NCBI GenBank assembly: GCA_943788505.1
Contig: CALSQR010000002.1
Coordinates: forward strand, 441,323-505,322
Length of the DNA: 64,000 nucleotides
Source: an uncultured bacterium
GTDB lineage: Bacteria > Bacteroidota > Rhodothermia > Rhodothermales > UBA10348
Reading direction: 5' to 3'
How positions within the stretch are numbered: the stretch's first letter is position 1; each line of letters starts with the position of its first letter. Below are positions 35,364 to 43,796 of the stretch, in pieces. The notes below the pieces were generated by a model that saw only the letters and a list, made by a program, of their open reading frames with translations, was not told the origin of the DNA and searched no databases. The position numbers were made by a program, and so were the translations under genes.

Positions 35364-36227
35364 TCAGCTAGATTCCAGTCCTAGCTTATCCAGAAGGTCC
35401 TGAAATCGAGGATCTTCACGCATTTCTTGAGGAATAGAGTCGTCACCCGCGATAATTGCAACTGCACCCGGATTGCTTTCATAAGCCCGATTAAGCAGGT
35501 CAAATGCGGTGTCCAAATCACCGAGTACACCGTACACGATGGCTTTTTCTTTCATATTGGTGTCTGTATCCGGCAAATCGATCATAATGGATACGGCTTC
35601 CAATTTATTGCCCGCCATGGCGTGGGCCCAAGCCAGACCCATGATCAAGACAGTATCTTTGCCATCTAGGTCTACGGCTTTCTGGAAAGCAGCAATAGCC
35701 TCGGTGGTCCGGCCTAGGAGAGCCATTCCGTATCCAATGTTATAGTATGACCAGCCGTCATCAGGCTTCATTTCCAGAATCTTCCGAGATTCAGTGATGG
35801 TTTCCTCATACATCCCGATGAAGAAGTACACATCGGCCAAGCGTTGCCGCTGGGCGATATCTAGTGGATCAAGAGATACGGCCTTTCGCGCAAACTCCAA
35901 TGCCTCTTGCGGCCGACCGAGCGTATAAAGCAGGTTGGCATACAGGCTGTGCACAGACGCTTCACCAGGCGCGAGACTGAGAGCCGTTTTCAGGTAGTCT
36001 TCCGCTTCCACAAAGTTCAAGTCGTCAAATGCGGTTCCCGACATTGCCAACAATGAAGCAGGCAATGTCGGATCCAGTTCCATGGCCTTCTCTGCGGCTT
36101 GTCGTGCATCCTCCCCTCGCTCTGAACGCGTCCAGACGCCTCGATCCATTCCCCGCTGATACACCCGGCTTAGCTGTGCATAGGCTTTCACATACGTTGG
36201 CTCCATCTGCGTCACGCGATTCAACAT
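35364..36227 (-). CDS. TPR-repeat protein, probably 5'-truncated
   Basis: About 287 residues from the in-frame ATG at 36227, almost entirely tetratricopeptide repeats (VKAYAQLSRVYQRG, AAEKAMELDPTLPASLLAM, HSLYANLLYTLGRPQEALEF, WSYYNIGYGMALLGRTTEAI). It ends DPRFQDLLDKLGL, the usual end of longer signalling proteins that place a kinase, cyclase or TolB-like domain in front of TPRs. No such N-terminal domain or signal peptide is present here. The sequence further upstream in this frame is antisense to a different relic (36241-36411), so the gene seems to have lost its 5' part at a rearrangement junction. Whether it is still expressed is unclear. Confidence 0.65.
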   Translation of the reverse strand: MLNRVTQMEPTYVKAYAQLSRVYQRGMDRGVWTRSERGEDARQAAEKAMELDPTLPASLLAMSGTAFDDLNFVEAEDYLKTALSLAPGEASVHSLYANLLYTLGRPQEALEFARKAVSLDPLDIAQRQRLADVYFFIGMYEETITESRKILEMKPDDGWSYYNIGYGMALLGRTTEAIAAFQKAVDLDGKDTVLIMGLAWAHAMAGNKLEAVSIMIDLPDTDTNMKEKAIVYGVLGDLDTAFDLLNRAYESNPGAVAIIAGDDSIPQEMREDPRFQDLLDKLGLESS

Positions 36228-36240
36228 TTCAGCGCTCTCA

Positions 36241-36411
36241 CGGCACGGGATTGTCGCTCCACAATTCGACAGTGAGCTAGAAGGCGTAAAGGCTGCCCTT
36301 GCCGGAGCCCAAGACGGAGACTTACTGATTCTGTTGGTCAAGGGAGAACGCCAAGCCTCCCTTGACTTGATTCAAGCCGAACAGCGTCTTCACTCTACAA
36401 GCCAGCTCTGA
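36241..36411 (+). pseudogene. C-terminal remnant of a Mur-ligase/cyanophycin-synthetase-like gene
   Basis: This plus-strand frame has no start and ends at TGA 36409-36411. It reads HGIVAPQFDSELEGVKAA, then LAGAQDGDLLILLVKGERQA and SLDLIQAEQR. The pattern E..V..AL..A..GDLL.LLV resembles, from memory, the extreme C-terminus of Mur-ligase or cyanophycin-synthetase-like ligases. The rest of such a gene is absent: the sequence to the left belongs to the TPR gene on the opposite strand. It ends 20 bp from the aspartoacylase-like gene, convergent with it. A chance frame is possible, but its composition is coding-like. Confidence 0.5.
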
Positions 36412-36430
36412 TAGTCGGCAGAGAAACCTC

Positions 36431-37537
36431 TTACTGCTTCAACCCCTCTGCGACCGCCTCTTCAGACGGTTCATAGACCAGAATATTGGTCCCCAGTTCA
36501 TCCGAAACCTGTTGTCCCAGAGCAGCATTTTCAAGACGCTTGGCACGCAGTTTATCAGGGTTTTCCCCGTCGGGTAATTTGCCTAGGTGGCACACCGCTT
36601 CTCCCGGACTGACGGCCGGCAGACTACTCATGCCTATCACGATGCCGTCGAACGGAGCATATGTGGTCTTCAACTCATGGCCTAACAAGGTCGTGTTGGT
36701 AAACAACGGCTGCCCTTTTTCTACGAGGTCGCCAGGGCCAATGTGGAAAAGCATGAAGCCTCCCCTATCCGATCGTACCCACTGAGATTTTTCGATGATC
36801 AGTTGAAAGGAGTACTTTTCAATGTCTCCTGAGAGCATTTTCAGCCCTTTCAATACGTTTTTAACACCTCGAGTGGCCGACTTGACGACGCCGGGCTCCA
36901 CTTTCCATACCTCTCCCCCCTCCATGATGATGGTCGGGCAACCTGCTTTGCGTGCTTCACGCCTCAGAGATCCAACAGGACCTTGGCCGTTCACCACGAT
37001 CTCGCCTCCAAAATACTCGGCCAATTTGCGCACCGCAGGATGAGACAAATTCCCCCTGACATTGGGGTAGTTTGTTCTCCGTACTGCCGCAGTATGCAGG
37101 TCGATTCCGAAGTCGCTTCGCTCAACGATCTCACTAAATATCACACGGGCCATTCTACTTGCTAGGCTGCCCTTGGTCGTGCCGGGAAATGATCGGTTTA
37201 GGTCCCTACGGTCGGGTAGGTACCGATCGTGACGATCAAAGGCAAGAATATTTAGTACGGGGACAAAAATCACAGCCCCTTTTAAGAGCTTTAATTCTGG
37301 ATCCTGAAGCAGTTCTCGTACGGCACCCGTTCCGTTGATTTCGTCGCCATGGAGCGCGGCAGTAACGAACAATGTGGGACCCGGCTCCACAGCCCTTCGA
37401 ATGTGGATCGGAATCCTGACGGTCATGCTGCTGTAGCTTTCCCCGACAGTCAGGTAAACATCTTTGGATTCCCCGGGAGCGATGGTTTCTCCGAACCACT
37501 CGCCGATGTCTTTACGCTTTCTTGCCTTACTGGTCAT
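36431..37537 (-). CDS. Succinylglutamate desuccinylase/aspartoacylase-family hydrolase
   Basis: A 368-residue zinc hydrolase of the M14-like AstE/AspA superfamily. His63 and Glu66 in ALHGDEINGT and His148 in GIDLHTA are the zinc ligands; DLNRSFPGT (112-120) is the substrate-binding motif and IIMEGGE carries the catalytic glutamate. The C-terminal ~110 residues contain GGFMLFHIGPGDLVEKGQPLF and FDGIVIG, a lipoyl-like beta domain often fused to this family. It follows the RimK-RCK_C gene by 11 bp, suggesting that it removes acyl or amino-acid groups that the ligase adds, but that is inference. Confidence 0.92.
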   Translation of the reverse strand: MTSKARKRKDIGEWFGETIAPGESKDVYLTVGESYSSMTVRIPIHIRRAVEPGPTLFVTAALHGDEINGTGAVRELLQDPELKLLKGAVIFVPVLNILAFDRHDRYLPDRRDLNRSFPGTTKGSLASRMARVIFSEIVERSDFGIDLHTAAVRRTNYPNVRGNLSHPAVRKLAEYFGGEIVVNGQGPVGSLRREARKAGCPTIIMEGGEVWKVEPGVVKSATRGVKNVLKGLKMLSGDIEKYSFQLIIEKSQWVRSDRGGFMLFHIGPGDLVEKGQPLFTNTTLLGHELKTTYAPFDGIVIGMSSLPAVSPGEAVCHLGKLPDGENPDKLRAKRLENAALGQQVSDELGTNILVYEPSEEAVAEGLKQ

Positions 37538-37548
37538 TGTCAGCTTGG

Positions 37549-38874
37549 TTATTCGCTTGCATCGTCTTTGGAGGATACAGGCTTTGGGGATGCTTTGGGT
37601 TGATTAATCGCCGAAGACGGACCGGTTGAAGTAGATGGGACGGCAGTCAGCACTGCAGACGCATCAAAATCCTCATGCACTTCATCAGCTACCGGCAGAT
37701 CAGGCAAGTGCTGAACCTTTTTGCTACGCTTCTTGCGCGTTTTAGGTGGGATCAAGTCGCGCATCAATTCCAGTTTACCAAAGCACAGAAGTCGATCTCC
37801 GGGCTCGAGGACTCTGGAGAATTTGGGGTTAGGTATCACTGTAGAACCGCGATACAACGTGAGCACATTGATATCCTTTTCGCGCAAGTTGGAGTCAGCA
37901 ATCGACCGTCCCACGTAAGAGGATCCTGCTGGTACATGGATCTCAGCAACGCCGTACCCCGTGCTGACCGTAAGTCGTTGGCGCAGATCGATTTCCGGGA
38001 AGTCCACCTGGGCAGCAATGTAATCCATAATGGACCCGGCGATGTCAAGCTGAGTACAGCGCTCAATGCCTTCAAGACCCGGGGATGAATTCACCTCGAC
38101 GACTTGGGGTCCATCTTTCCCTTCCAGCATGTCAACGCCAGCAATACGCAGTCCCATGATTTGGGCGGCGCGAACAGCTGTTTGTTCATACTCCGGCGTC
38201 AGCTTGACCTGTTCTGTTCGACCACCACGGTGCACATTGCTGCGAAATTCTTGCCCTTGAGCAACCCGGCGCATGGCACCAACCACGCGATCACCCACGA
38301 CGAATGCGCGAATGTCTTTTCCCTTGCTCTCAGCAATAAATTTCTGGACGAGCACATTCTGCTTTTGACTCTGGAGCAGCTCAATGATGGCTTCTGCTGA
38401 CTTCACTGTTTCGGCCAACAAGACACCAATGCCCTGCGTGCCTTCCAACAGTTTGATAACAACCGGAGCACCGCCAACCCTTTGAATGGCTGGAAGGACG
38501 TCCTTTTTATCTCTAACGAACGTGGTCTGAGGAATGCCGATGTGGTGCCGACTCAAAATCTGAAGGCCTCGCAACTTGTCTCTGGAATTTGCAATTCCTG
38601 CCGACGAGTTGGCACAGAAGACATCCATCTGTGCAAACTGCCGCACAACGGCCGTACCGAAGTACGTGATAGATGCTCCAATGCGAGGAAGAACAGCATC
38701 ATAATGCGAAAGCTGCTTCTGACGGAAGTATAGATCCGGGGCACCTTCTTCAAGGTCGATGGCAAACTTCAGCGTGTTGAGCACCTTTACCTGATGACCT
38801 CGCTGGATTGCTGCCTCTTTCAGACGACGAGTGGAATAGCAGTGTTGATTACAAGACAGAATGGCAAGCTTCAT
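37549..38874 (-). CDS. RimK-type ATP-grasp ligase fused to a TrkA-C (RCK_C) domain
   Basis: A 441-residue fusion. Residues 1-300 are a RimK-like glutamate ligase: LPRIGASITYFGTAV (62-76), the ATP-grasp segment VIKLLEGTQGIGVLL (139-153), VLVQKFIAESKGKDIRAFVVG and the magnesium region VVEVNSSPGLEGIE (258-271). Residues about 305-372 (IHVPAGSSYVGRSI, DINVLTLYRGSTVIP, LEPGDRLLCFG) are an RCK_C domain, a ligand-binding module better known from potassium channels, which in several proteins binds c-di-AMP. A basic then acidic disordered tail follows. RimK adds glutamates to protein C-termini such as S6; the target here is unknown. Flanked by a protease and a deacylase. Confidence 0.93.
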   Translation of the reverse strand: MKLAILSCNQHCYSTRRLKEAAIQRGHQVKVLNTLKFAIDLEEGAPDLYFRQKQLSHYDAVLPRIGASITYFGTAVVRQFAQMDVFCANSSAGIANSRDKLRGLQILSRHHIGIPQTTFVRDKKDVLPAIQRVGGAPVVIKLLEGTQGIGVLLAETVKSAEAIIELLQSQKQNVLVQKFIAESKGKDIRAFVVGDRVVGAMRRVAQGQEFRSNVHRGGRTEQVKLTPEYEQTAVRAAQIMGLRIAGVDMLEGKDGPQVVEVNSSPGLEGIERCTQLDIAGSIMDYIAAQVDFPEIDLRQRLTVSTGYGVAEIHVPAGSSYVGRSIADSNLREKDINVLTLYRGSTVIPNPKFSRVLEPGDRLLCFGKLELMRDLIPPKTRKKRSKKVQHLPDLPVADEVHEDFDASAVLTAVPSTSTGPSSAINQPKASPKPVSSKDDASE

Positions 38875-38916
38875 GGAGCGAGTGTTGAACTGGAAAAGTA
38901 GATGCGAAGAAGAGGT

Positions 38917-39390
38917 TTAGGTCTGGTTTTTTCGAGCCGCTCGAGACGGCTTCCCTCCGTAATACGATGCGCCTGAATCGAGTAGGAATCGGCCGCGAAA
39001 TGCCTGGCGGCCCAAAAGCATCCTGAAGCGCATTTTATCCCGTCGGGCCAGCGTAATTTCGATGGGCCAAGTCTGCCCCATCATGGAAATATGCGTTTCG
39101 ATGACTGGACGCACGGAGGCTTTCCCACTGGAGCTTCGCACAGAGCGATATTCAAGAACGGGAAACTCCACGTCGATCTCGACCTCATCATTCCGCTGAA
39201 CTGGATGTACCGTAAATCGGACCCACTGGGCCCCATCGCGTTCAAAGTCCTCCAGTTCAAAAACATGCAGGGATGATGAGCGGGCTCCGCTGTCAACCTT
39301 TGCTTTTATGGCCTGAATTCCGAGTTCACCAAGGGAAACCCATTCTCTCCACCCGATTACGGGGAGGTCTTTATTGGCTCGTTTCGGCAT
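38917..39390 (-). CDS. RimB-like retropepsin-fold protease (ATP-dependent zinc protease family)
   Basis: 157 residues, cytoplasmic. IGWREWVSLGELG and IKAKVDSGARSSSLHV (Asp33 in the DSGA motif) give the aspartyl half-protease signature, and MRFRMLLGRQAFRGRFLLDSG the second conserved part. This group is found beside rimK genes in many bacteria and is thought to trim the added residues. Here it is the first gene of a three-gene unit; rimK starts 42 bp downstream. The upstream 218 bp to the VanX-like gene show no convincing gene and should contain the promoter. Confidence 0.9.
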   Translation of the reverse strand: MPKRANKDLPVIGWREWVSLGELGIQAIKAKVDSGARSSSLHVFELEDFERDGAQWVRFTVHPVQRNDEVEIDVEFPVLEYRSVRSSSGKASVRPVIETHISMMGQTWPIEITLARRDKMRFRMLLGRQAFRGRFLLDSGASYYGGKPSRAARKNQT

Positions 39391-39608
39391 AAAGTGCAGC
39401 GATGCTGAAAGGGAAGAATTCCCATAAAGAAAAAATGCCGATATGGCGGATCGGTTGCCTTCGGATGAGTATCGACCTGAGCCTTACCGACCCATTGCAG
39501 CAAACACGAATTGAAAGACAAAGATTCTATCTCAAGACAAAACAGTCCATGGAGGTAGCGCATCAACCCAGTGTGTTCCGATATTGAACTAACTGAACCC
39601 CGCGTATC

Positions 39609-40262
39609 ATGAAGCACATCATCGTTCTAGTTTTACTTCTTTCAGGCTGTATGTCCACTCCAGATTCACCGATCGTCCCATTGGCCGATGTCGACCCAAC
39701 CATCGGTCAAGACCCCAGGTACGCCTCGGACAACAACTTCATAGGCCGACCCATCCGTGGATATCTCGCCCCTCAGGTGATGCTAACCGGCGAAGCGGCC
39801 AAAGCATTGAAGGACGCTCAGGAAATGGCTCAAAAAAAGGGATACTCATTTCTCGTCTTTGACGGGTACCGCCCTCAGCAGGCCGTCGATCATTTTGTAG
39901 AGTGGGGAGCCGATTTGGCCGACACACTACAGAAAGCGACCTACTACCCTGATGTCCCGAAAGGTGAACTCTTCGATCGTGGCTATATCGCTGCTAGAAG
40001 TGGACACAGCAGAGGAAGCACTGTAGATCTGACATTGACAAAGGACGGGGATCCACTGGATATGGGAACACCGTTTGACTTCTTTGACGAACTATCCCAC
40101 ACGGAAAATCCGGCTATCACGGGCGAGGCCATGGCCAACCGAATGCTGCTCAAAGAGATCATGGAATCGGCTGGATTCAGTAATTACGTCAACGAATGGT
40201 GGCACTACACGCTCAAAGACGAGCCGTACCCAGATACGTATTTCGACCTTCCAATTGAATAG
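39609..40262 (+). CDS. VanX-like D-alanyl-D-alanine dipeptidase lipoprotein (M15)
   Basis: 217 residues. The signal peptide ends in a lipobox (LLLSGC, Cys14), so the enzyme is envelope-anchored rather than cytoplasmic. The M15D zinc site is complete: FDGYRPQQAV (Arg88), SGHSRGSTVDLTL (His133 and Asp140) and NEWWHY (Glu196 and His199). VanX-type enzymes hydrolyse D-Ala-D-Ala; with a lipid anchor and no van genes nearby, recycling of peptidoglycan peptides is more likely than drug resistance. The gene stands alone on plus. Confidence 0.94.
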   Translation: MKHIIVLVLLLSGCMSTPDSPIVPLADVDPTIGQDPRYASDNNFIGRPIRGYLAPQVMLTGEAAKALKDAQEMAQKKGYSFLVFDGYRPQQAVDHFVEWGADLADTLQKATYYPDVPKGELFDRGYIAARSGHSRGSTVDLTLTKDGDPLDMGTPFDFFDELSHTENPAITGEAMANRMLLKEIMESAGFSNYVNEWWHYTLKDEPYPDTYFDLPIE

Positions 40263-40286
40263 ACCCCGAGCTCACCGCCTACCGGC

Positions 40287-41462
40287 TTAGCGAATCACAA
40301 GGACGTCGGACTCGAAAGAATCACCTGATTCGACACGCAGTGCATAAACGCCCGCTGCGTATGGCGTCACATCGATCTCAATATCACCTTCGAAAAGGAC
40401 CTCCGAATACACGACGCGCCCAAGCATGTCCACCAGGCTGACGACGGAGGTTTTGTCTGCCCCAATGCCTGCAAAACGCTCGTTGATCGAGACATTCAGC
40501 GTTCCAGAAACTGGGTTGGGATACAACGATGTGATGATAGGCTCAACCGGGAAAACGTCTTCCTCCTGAATCCCTGTTCCGACCACGTTCCCAAATGATG
40601 CCATGACGGGAAGGTGATCAGATGTCCGAGCATAAAACGAGTTCACGGTCACAAGATTGGTCATAACCTGGGTCGACCCCTGAAGCCACATCTCGTTTGC
40701 CTCATTCGAAACCACGATGTGATCAAGAAAGGATCCACTTTGGAATGAATATCCACCATCCTGCTCCAGCGGCCATGTCAACACGGCATAGTCATCGGTA
40801 TCATCCAAAAATGGTACGTAGGGAGACGGCTGCCTGTTATAGGTTGACGCAGTCAGCTCGTCATTGAAATCACCCAAGAAGAACACGGGCTGGGAGGAAA
40901 GAGAGGTGAAGTCGATGTGGTTTTTGACCCGTTTAGCCGCCTCAACCCGACGTTCGTACGATGTCTGATCCGAGAACGCCTTCATGTGCACCGTAATAAA
41001 CGTTGCCACGAAAGAGGTGTCTGGCAGCGTCACGTTGAATTCAGCTTTTAGGGGTGGTCTTCCAGCGAACTCGTAGTTGAATGACTGCAAGATGTGAGTT
41101 GATTGGCGCAGTTGTAATACCCTGCTGTCCCACATGAATCCGATCCGTTGCTGGCCAGATTCAGAGGCAAGAATGCTCTCCCAGTAATCCGGTAGCATGC
41201 TATCCAACTCCATTGCTCTATTCACATCCACAATCTCCTGAACAGCCCAAATGTCGACGCCTGATCCCATGATGATGTCGGCGACATTCTGAACTTGGAT
41301 ATCGTCATTGGATGGGCCATTGGAAGAAGATCCAAACCATTCAATATTCCAAGTCGCTATATCCAACGTTCCCTCAGACCCCAATTCCTGAATTTGGGCA
41401 TCTGCCGTGAGGGGAAGAAAAACGACGATCGCTACTAGGAGCGACCTGTGGAAGCTGTACAT
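40287..41462 (-). CDS. Secreted endonuclease/exonuclease/phosphatase-family protein with T9SS tail
   Basis: 391 residues from ATG 41462 (signal peptide SLLVAIVVFLPLTADAQ); the in-frame ATG at 41525 lies inside the preceding gene. LDIATWNIEWFG, VDIWAVQEIVD, VFFLGDFNDELT and the terminal TSDHLPVMASF are the four conserved motifs of the DNase I-like fold. Enzymes of this fold cleave nucleic acids or phosphoesters. The last ~80 residues (LYPNPVSGTLNVS, MLGRVVYSE, AAGVYALRVESG) form a T9SS sorting domain, so it should act outside the cell. It is the last gene of the seven-gene operon. Confidence 0.93.
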   Translation of the reverse strand: MYSFHRSLLVAIVVFLPLTADAQIQELGSEGTLDIATWNIEWFGSSSNGPSNDDIQVQNVADIIMGSGVDIWAVQEIVDVNRAMELDSMLPDYWESILASESGQQRIGFMWDSRVLQLRQSTHILQSFNYEFAGRPPLKAEFNVTLPDTSFVATFITVHMKAFSDQTSYERRVEAAKRVKNHIDFTSLSSQPVFFLGDFNDELTASTYNRQPSPYVPFLDDTDDYAVLTWPLEQDGGYSFQSGSFLDHIVVSNEANEMWLQGSTQVMTNLVTVNSFYARTSDHLPVMASFGNVVGTGIQEEDVFPVEPIITSLYPNPVSGTLNVSINERFAGIGADKTSVVSLVDMLGRVVYSEVLFEGDIEIDVTPYAAGVYALRVESGDSFESDVLVIR

Positions 41463-41517
41463 GAACCTCGGAAGGATAGATTGAGATGGCTGAATGGCTT
41501 GGTTCGTCCTGAGACGC

Positions 41518-42798
41518 CTATTCAAAATCCGTGTTCAGCCTGAATCGACCGATTCGGTTGTTGCCCGTGTCAGCTACGTAGACAATACGCTGGAAATAGG
41601 CTACGCCTTGTGGTGCGTTGAACTGCAATGCACCATCACCTGTCCCACCAAAGGACACATTTACAGGACGAGTTGACCGCGATCCCGGTGGCGGCGTTAC
41701 GCCTTCAATACCCTGTCCCGTAAAGACATGGAGCGAATCTGAACCTCCATCCGTGACAAATATGAAGTTGGAGCCGTCCGCTGCGATGGTCACGTCAGTC
41801 GGTGTATTGAAGCGGAACTCGTCATACAGAAATGAATCGCCCTTATCCAGGTCTCCAGCAATTCTGAGCTTATCCGTATCGGGACGATACTCAACGCCAT
41901 CTGACGTAGGTACAACTCGAATGGACAGGGCAGAATAACGGAGTGGTTGCGAAGCCAATCCTCCACCGCTCACCACATCATTCAAACTCGAAGACTGCAA
42001 CAGAATGAAGTCACGCGTCTGGGAATAAAATGAACGCTGGGGTGGGTGGACGTAAGTCACGACATCTACCGGAAACAGCGAACTACGTAAGCTTTCCCGT
42101 GTCGGATGGAGTGTCACAATGGACTGGATATTTGTCCCTTCCTCGTCAAACTCCATGATCGTGTTGTGAGGCAGAATGAACGTTCCTCGAGGGTTGATGG
42201 GCCCGCGACGGCTCACATAAATGTGGTTGTCGAATAACACTCCGACACCTGTGAAAGAAACAGCTTCATCGGTCGTAATCGGATCAGGGGCATTGAACTT
42301 TCTCGAGTCATCGTCAAACGGATGCCAGATAATGTCGGCCAACACAGGTGCTCCAGTCGTGATACCATCGTAGCGCAAGACGACAGGGAGGTCCCATGTC
42401 TGCCCGTTTAGGAGCGTATCCCGACGAGCCGTCACGTAGACAGACAAACGTCGGTCTTGGACAACGGAGGTCCCTCCTCCCTCAATCGGAAGAAAGGTGG
42501 CCGGCCTGCCGGAGAGGTCAAATACATGAAGCCCTCGGTCATCGACCACATACAAGAATTCGTCATACCCTGCATAGACATCCTTTGGCGACTCTAGTGC
42601 TACACCGTCAGCTCCCGTCTCGTAGAACGGAAACAGTGGCACATATTCCACCTCGTTGAGCAACGTCGGATCATTACGACCCGCCTCAAATATCTCGCGC
42701 GTGGTCTCGTCTTCTTTGGAACCCATCACGGAGTCACAAGCAGCCAAAGGCAGCATGAACAAGGCCAGACAACCATATGTCAGTAGTTTTCTGGTCAT
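41518..42798 (-). CDS. NHL-repeat/6-bladed-propeller lipoprotein
   Basis: 426 residues with a signal peptide and lipobox (MLPLAAC, Cys21). Several repeats match NHL/propeller blades: SPKDVYAGYDEFLYVVDDRGLH, TPTDVTIAADGSNFIFVTDGG and NAPQGVAYFQRIVYVADTGNNRI near the C-terminus. Such lipoproteins sit on the outer membrane and often partner with neighbouring TonB receptors. Its start overlaps the end of the PorV-like gene by four bases. No catalytic residue is evident. Confidence 0.85.
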   Translation of the reverse strand: MTRKLLTYGCLALFMLPLAACDSVMGSKEDETTREIFEAGRNDPTLLNEVEYVPLFPFYETGADGVALESPKDVYAGYDEFLYVVDDRGLHVFDLSGRPATFLPIEGGGTSVVQDRRLSVYVTARRDTLLNGQTWDLPVVLRYDGITTGAPVLADIIWHPFDDDSRKFNAPDPITTDEAVSFTGVGVLFDNHIYVSRRGPINPRGTFILPHNTIMEFDEEGTNIQSIVTLHPTRESLRSSLFPVDVVTYVHPPQRSFYSQTRDFILLQSSSLNDVVSGGGLASQPLRYSALSIRVVPTSDGVEYRPDTDKLRIAGDLDKGDSFLYDEFRFNTPTDVTIAADGSNFIFVTDGGSDSLHVFTGQGIEGVTPPPGSRSTRPVNVSFGGTGDGALQFNAPQGVAYFQRIVYVADTGNNRIGRFRLNTDFE

Positions 42799-43796
42799 AG
42801 CGTCACATTCAGTCCAAACCGGTGAACGTTACCCAGTCGTTCCATGCGATTGAAACCGTAGTCTATGCTTAGCGAACGCCCAGCAAACGGCAGACGAAAT
42901 CCTGCACCCACACTTGGTGCATCCATTTCTTCAATGCCAAAGCGATATCCAGCCCGCAAAAAGAGAGTCTGATTCCATCCATACTCAGCTCCAGTCGTCC
43001 AGTACTCCGCATTGTCATTTGGGTTGTTAAGCTGCGCCAGAACCGTCAATGAATTACCATCTGTGTTCGAAAACACATCATATGCAAAACCAAGATGGAA
43101 CGTTGTTGGAGGCGTCATGGCCTCAAAGTCGGATTCTATTTGGATAGGGTCTGAGGCAATAACCGGACGATTTAGCTCTCCTTCAGGTCGACCATCAAAT
43201 CCAAAATTCCGGACGGCTACAGCCATGCGGGCACCTGTCGCACCAACCATGTAGTGAATACCAAGATCAAAGACGATGGCGTCTGCTTTAAGTCCTGCGA
43301 CCGACTCCTGAACGTATTTGGTCGTGATGCCGTAGGCGAACAGGTCAGTCAATTGCTGCGCGACTGTCAGTCCGGCTGCCACATCGACCAATCGGAAGGT
43401 TTGCCCGGTCCCTGTAGGCTCAAACTCAGTCGTCACGTCCATATCGCCCGAATTCATGGTCTGCAGACTCGCTCCAAGGGAAACGCCTTGCGGCAGCTTC
43501 CACGTGACACCTGCAAAATCAAGCGACACGTCCACGAAGTAAGCCGTGTGATGAAACCCTGCTTGGACGCCTGGAAGTCTTGCTATCAGTGCTGGATTCC
43601 ATACCAAGGCACTAACATCGTTGGCATCCGCTACAACGGTCTCACCGAGAGCGGAAGCGCGTGCATCGTACGGGAGCTTCAGGAACTGGAATCCTGATGT
43701 CCCCGCCCGTTCTCCGCCCAACGTGGGTAGAATCTGGGCGTTGACCACGGGTGCCAACAACAGCGCGAAGAGCGATATGATGAGGAATCTTTTCAT
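42795..43796 (-). CDS. PorV/PorQ-family outer-membrane barrel
   Basis: 333 residues with signal peptide (FLIISLFALLLAPVVNAQ), then the family start TSGFQFLKLPYDARASALGETVVADANDVSALVWNPALIA and FVDVSLDFAGVTWKLPQG; the C-terminus ends in a barrel strand (HRFGLNVTL). PorV-family proteins are barrels tied to T9SS cargo handling or to surface assembly. The ATG shares one base with the stop of the TonB receptor (TGATG), and its stop overlaps the next lipoprotein start. It therefore belongs to the operon whose cargoes carry T9SS tails. Confidence 0.92.
   Translation of the reverse strand: MKRFLIISLFALLLAPVVNAQILPTLGGERAGTSGFQFLKLPYDARASALGETVVADANDVSALVWNPALIARLPGVQAGFHHTAYFVDVSLDFAGVTWKLPQGVSLGASLQTMNSGDMDVTTEFEPTGTGQTFRLVDVAAGLTVAQQLTDLFAYGITTKYVQESVAGLKADAIVFDLGIHYMVGATGARMAVAVRNFGFDGRPEGELNRPVIASDPIQIESDFEAMTPPTTFHLGFAYDVFSNTDGNSLTVLAQLNNPNDNAEYWTTGAEYGWNQTLFLRAGYRFGIEEMDAPSVGAGFRLPFAGRSLSIDYGFNRMERLGNVHRFGLNVTL

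Noticed and set aside
36228-36341. N-terminal extension of the TPR gene upstream of 36227
   Set aside because: It is low-complexity, antisense to the plus-strand relic, and shows no TPR pattern or signal peptide.
39391-39608. Possible gene between the RimB-like and VanX-like genes
   Set aside because: Frames on both strands are short, lack starts with ribosome-binding sites and show no domain-like composition; treated as a promoter region.
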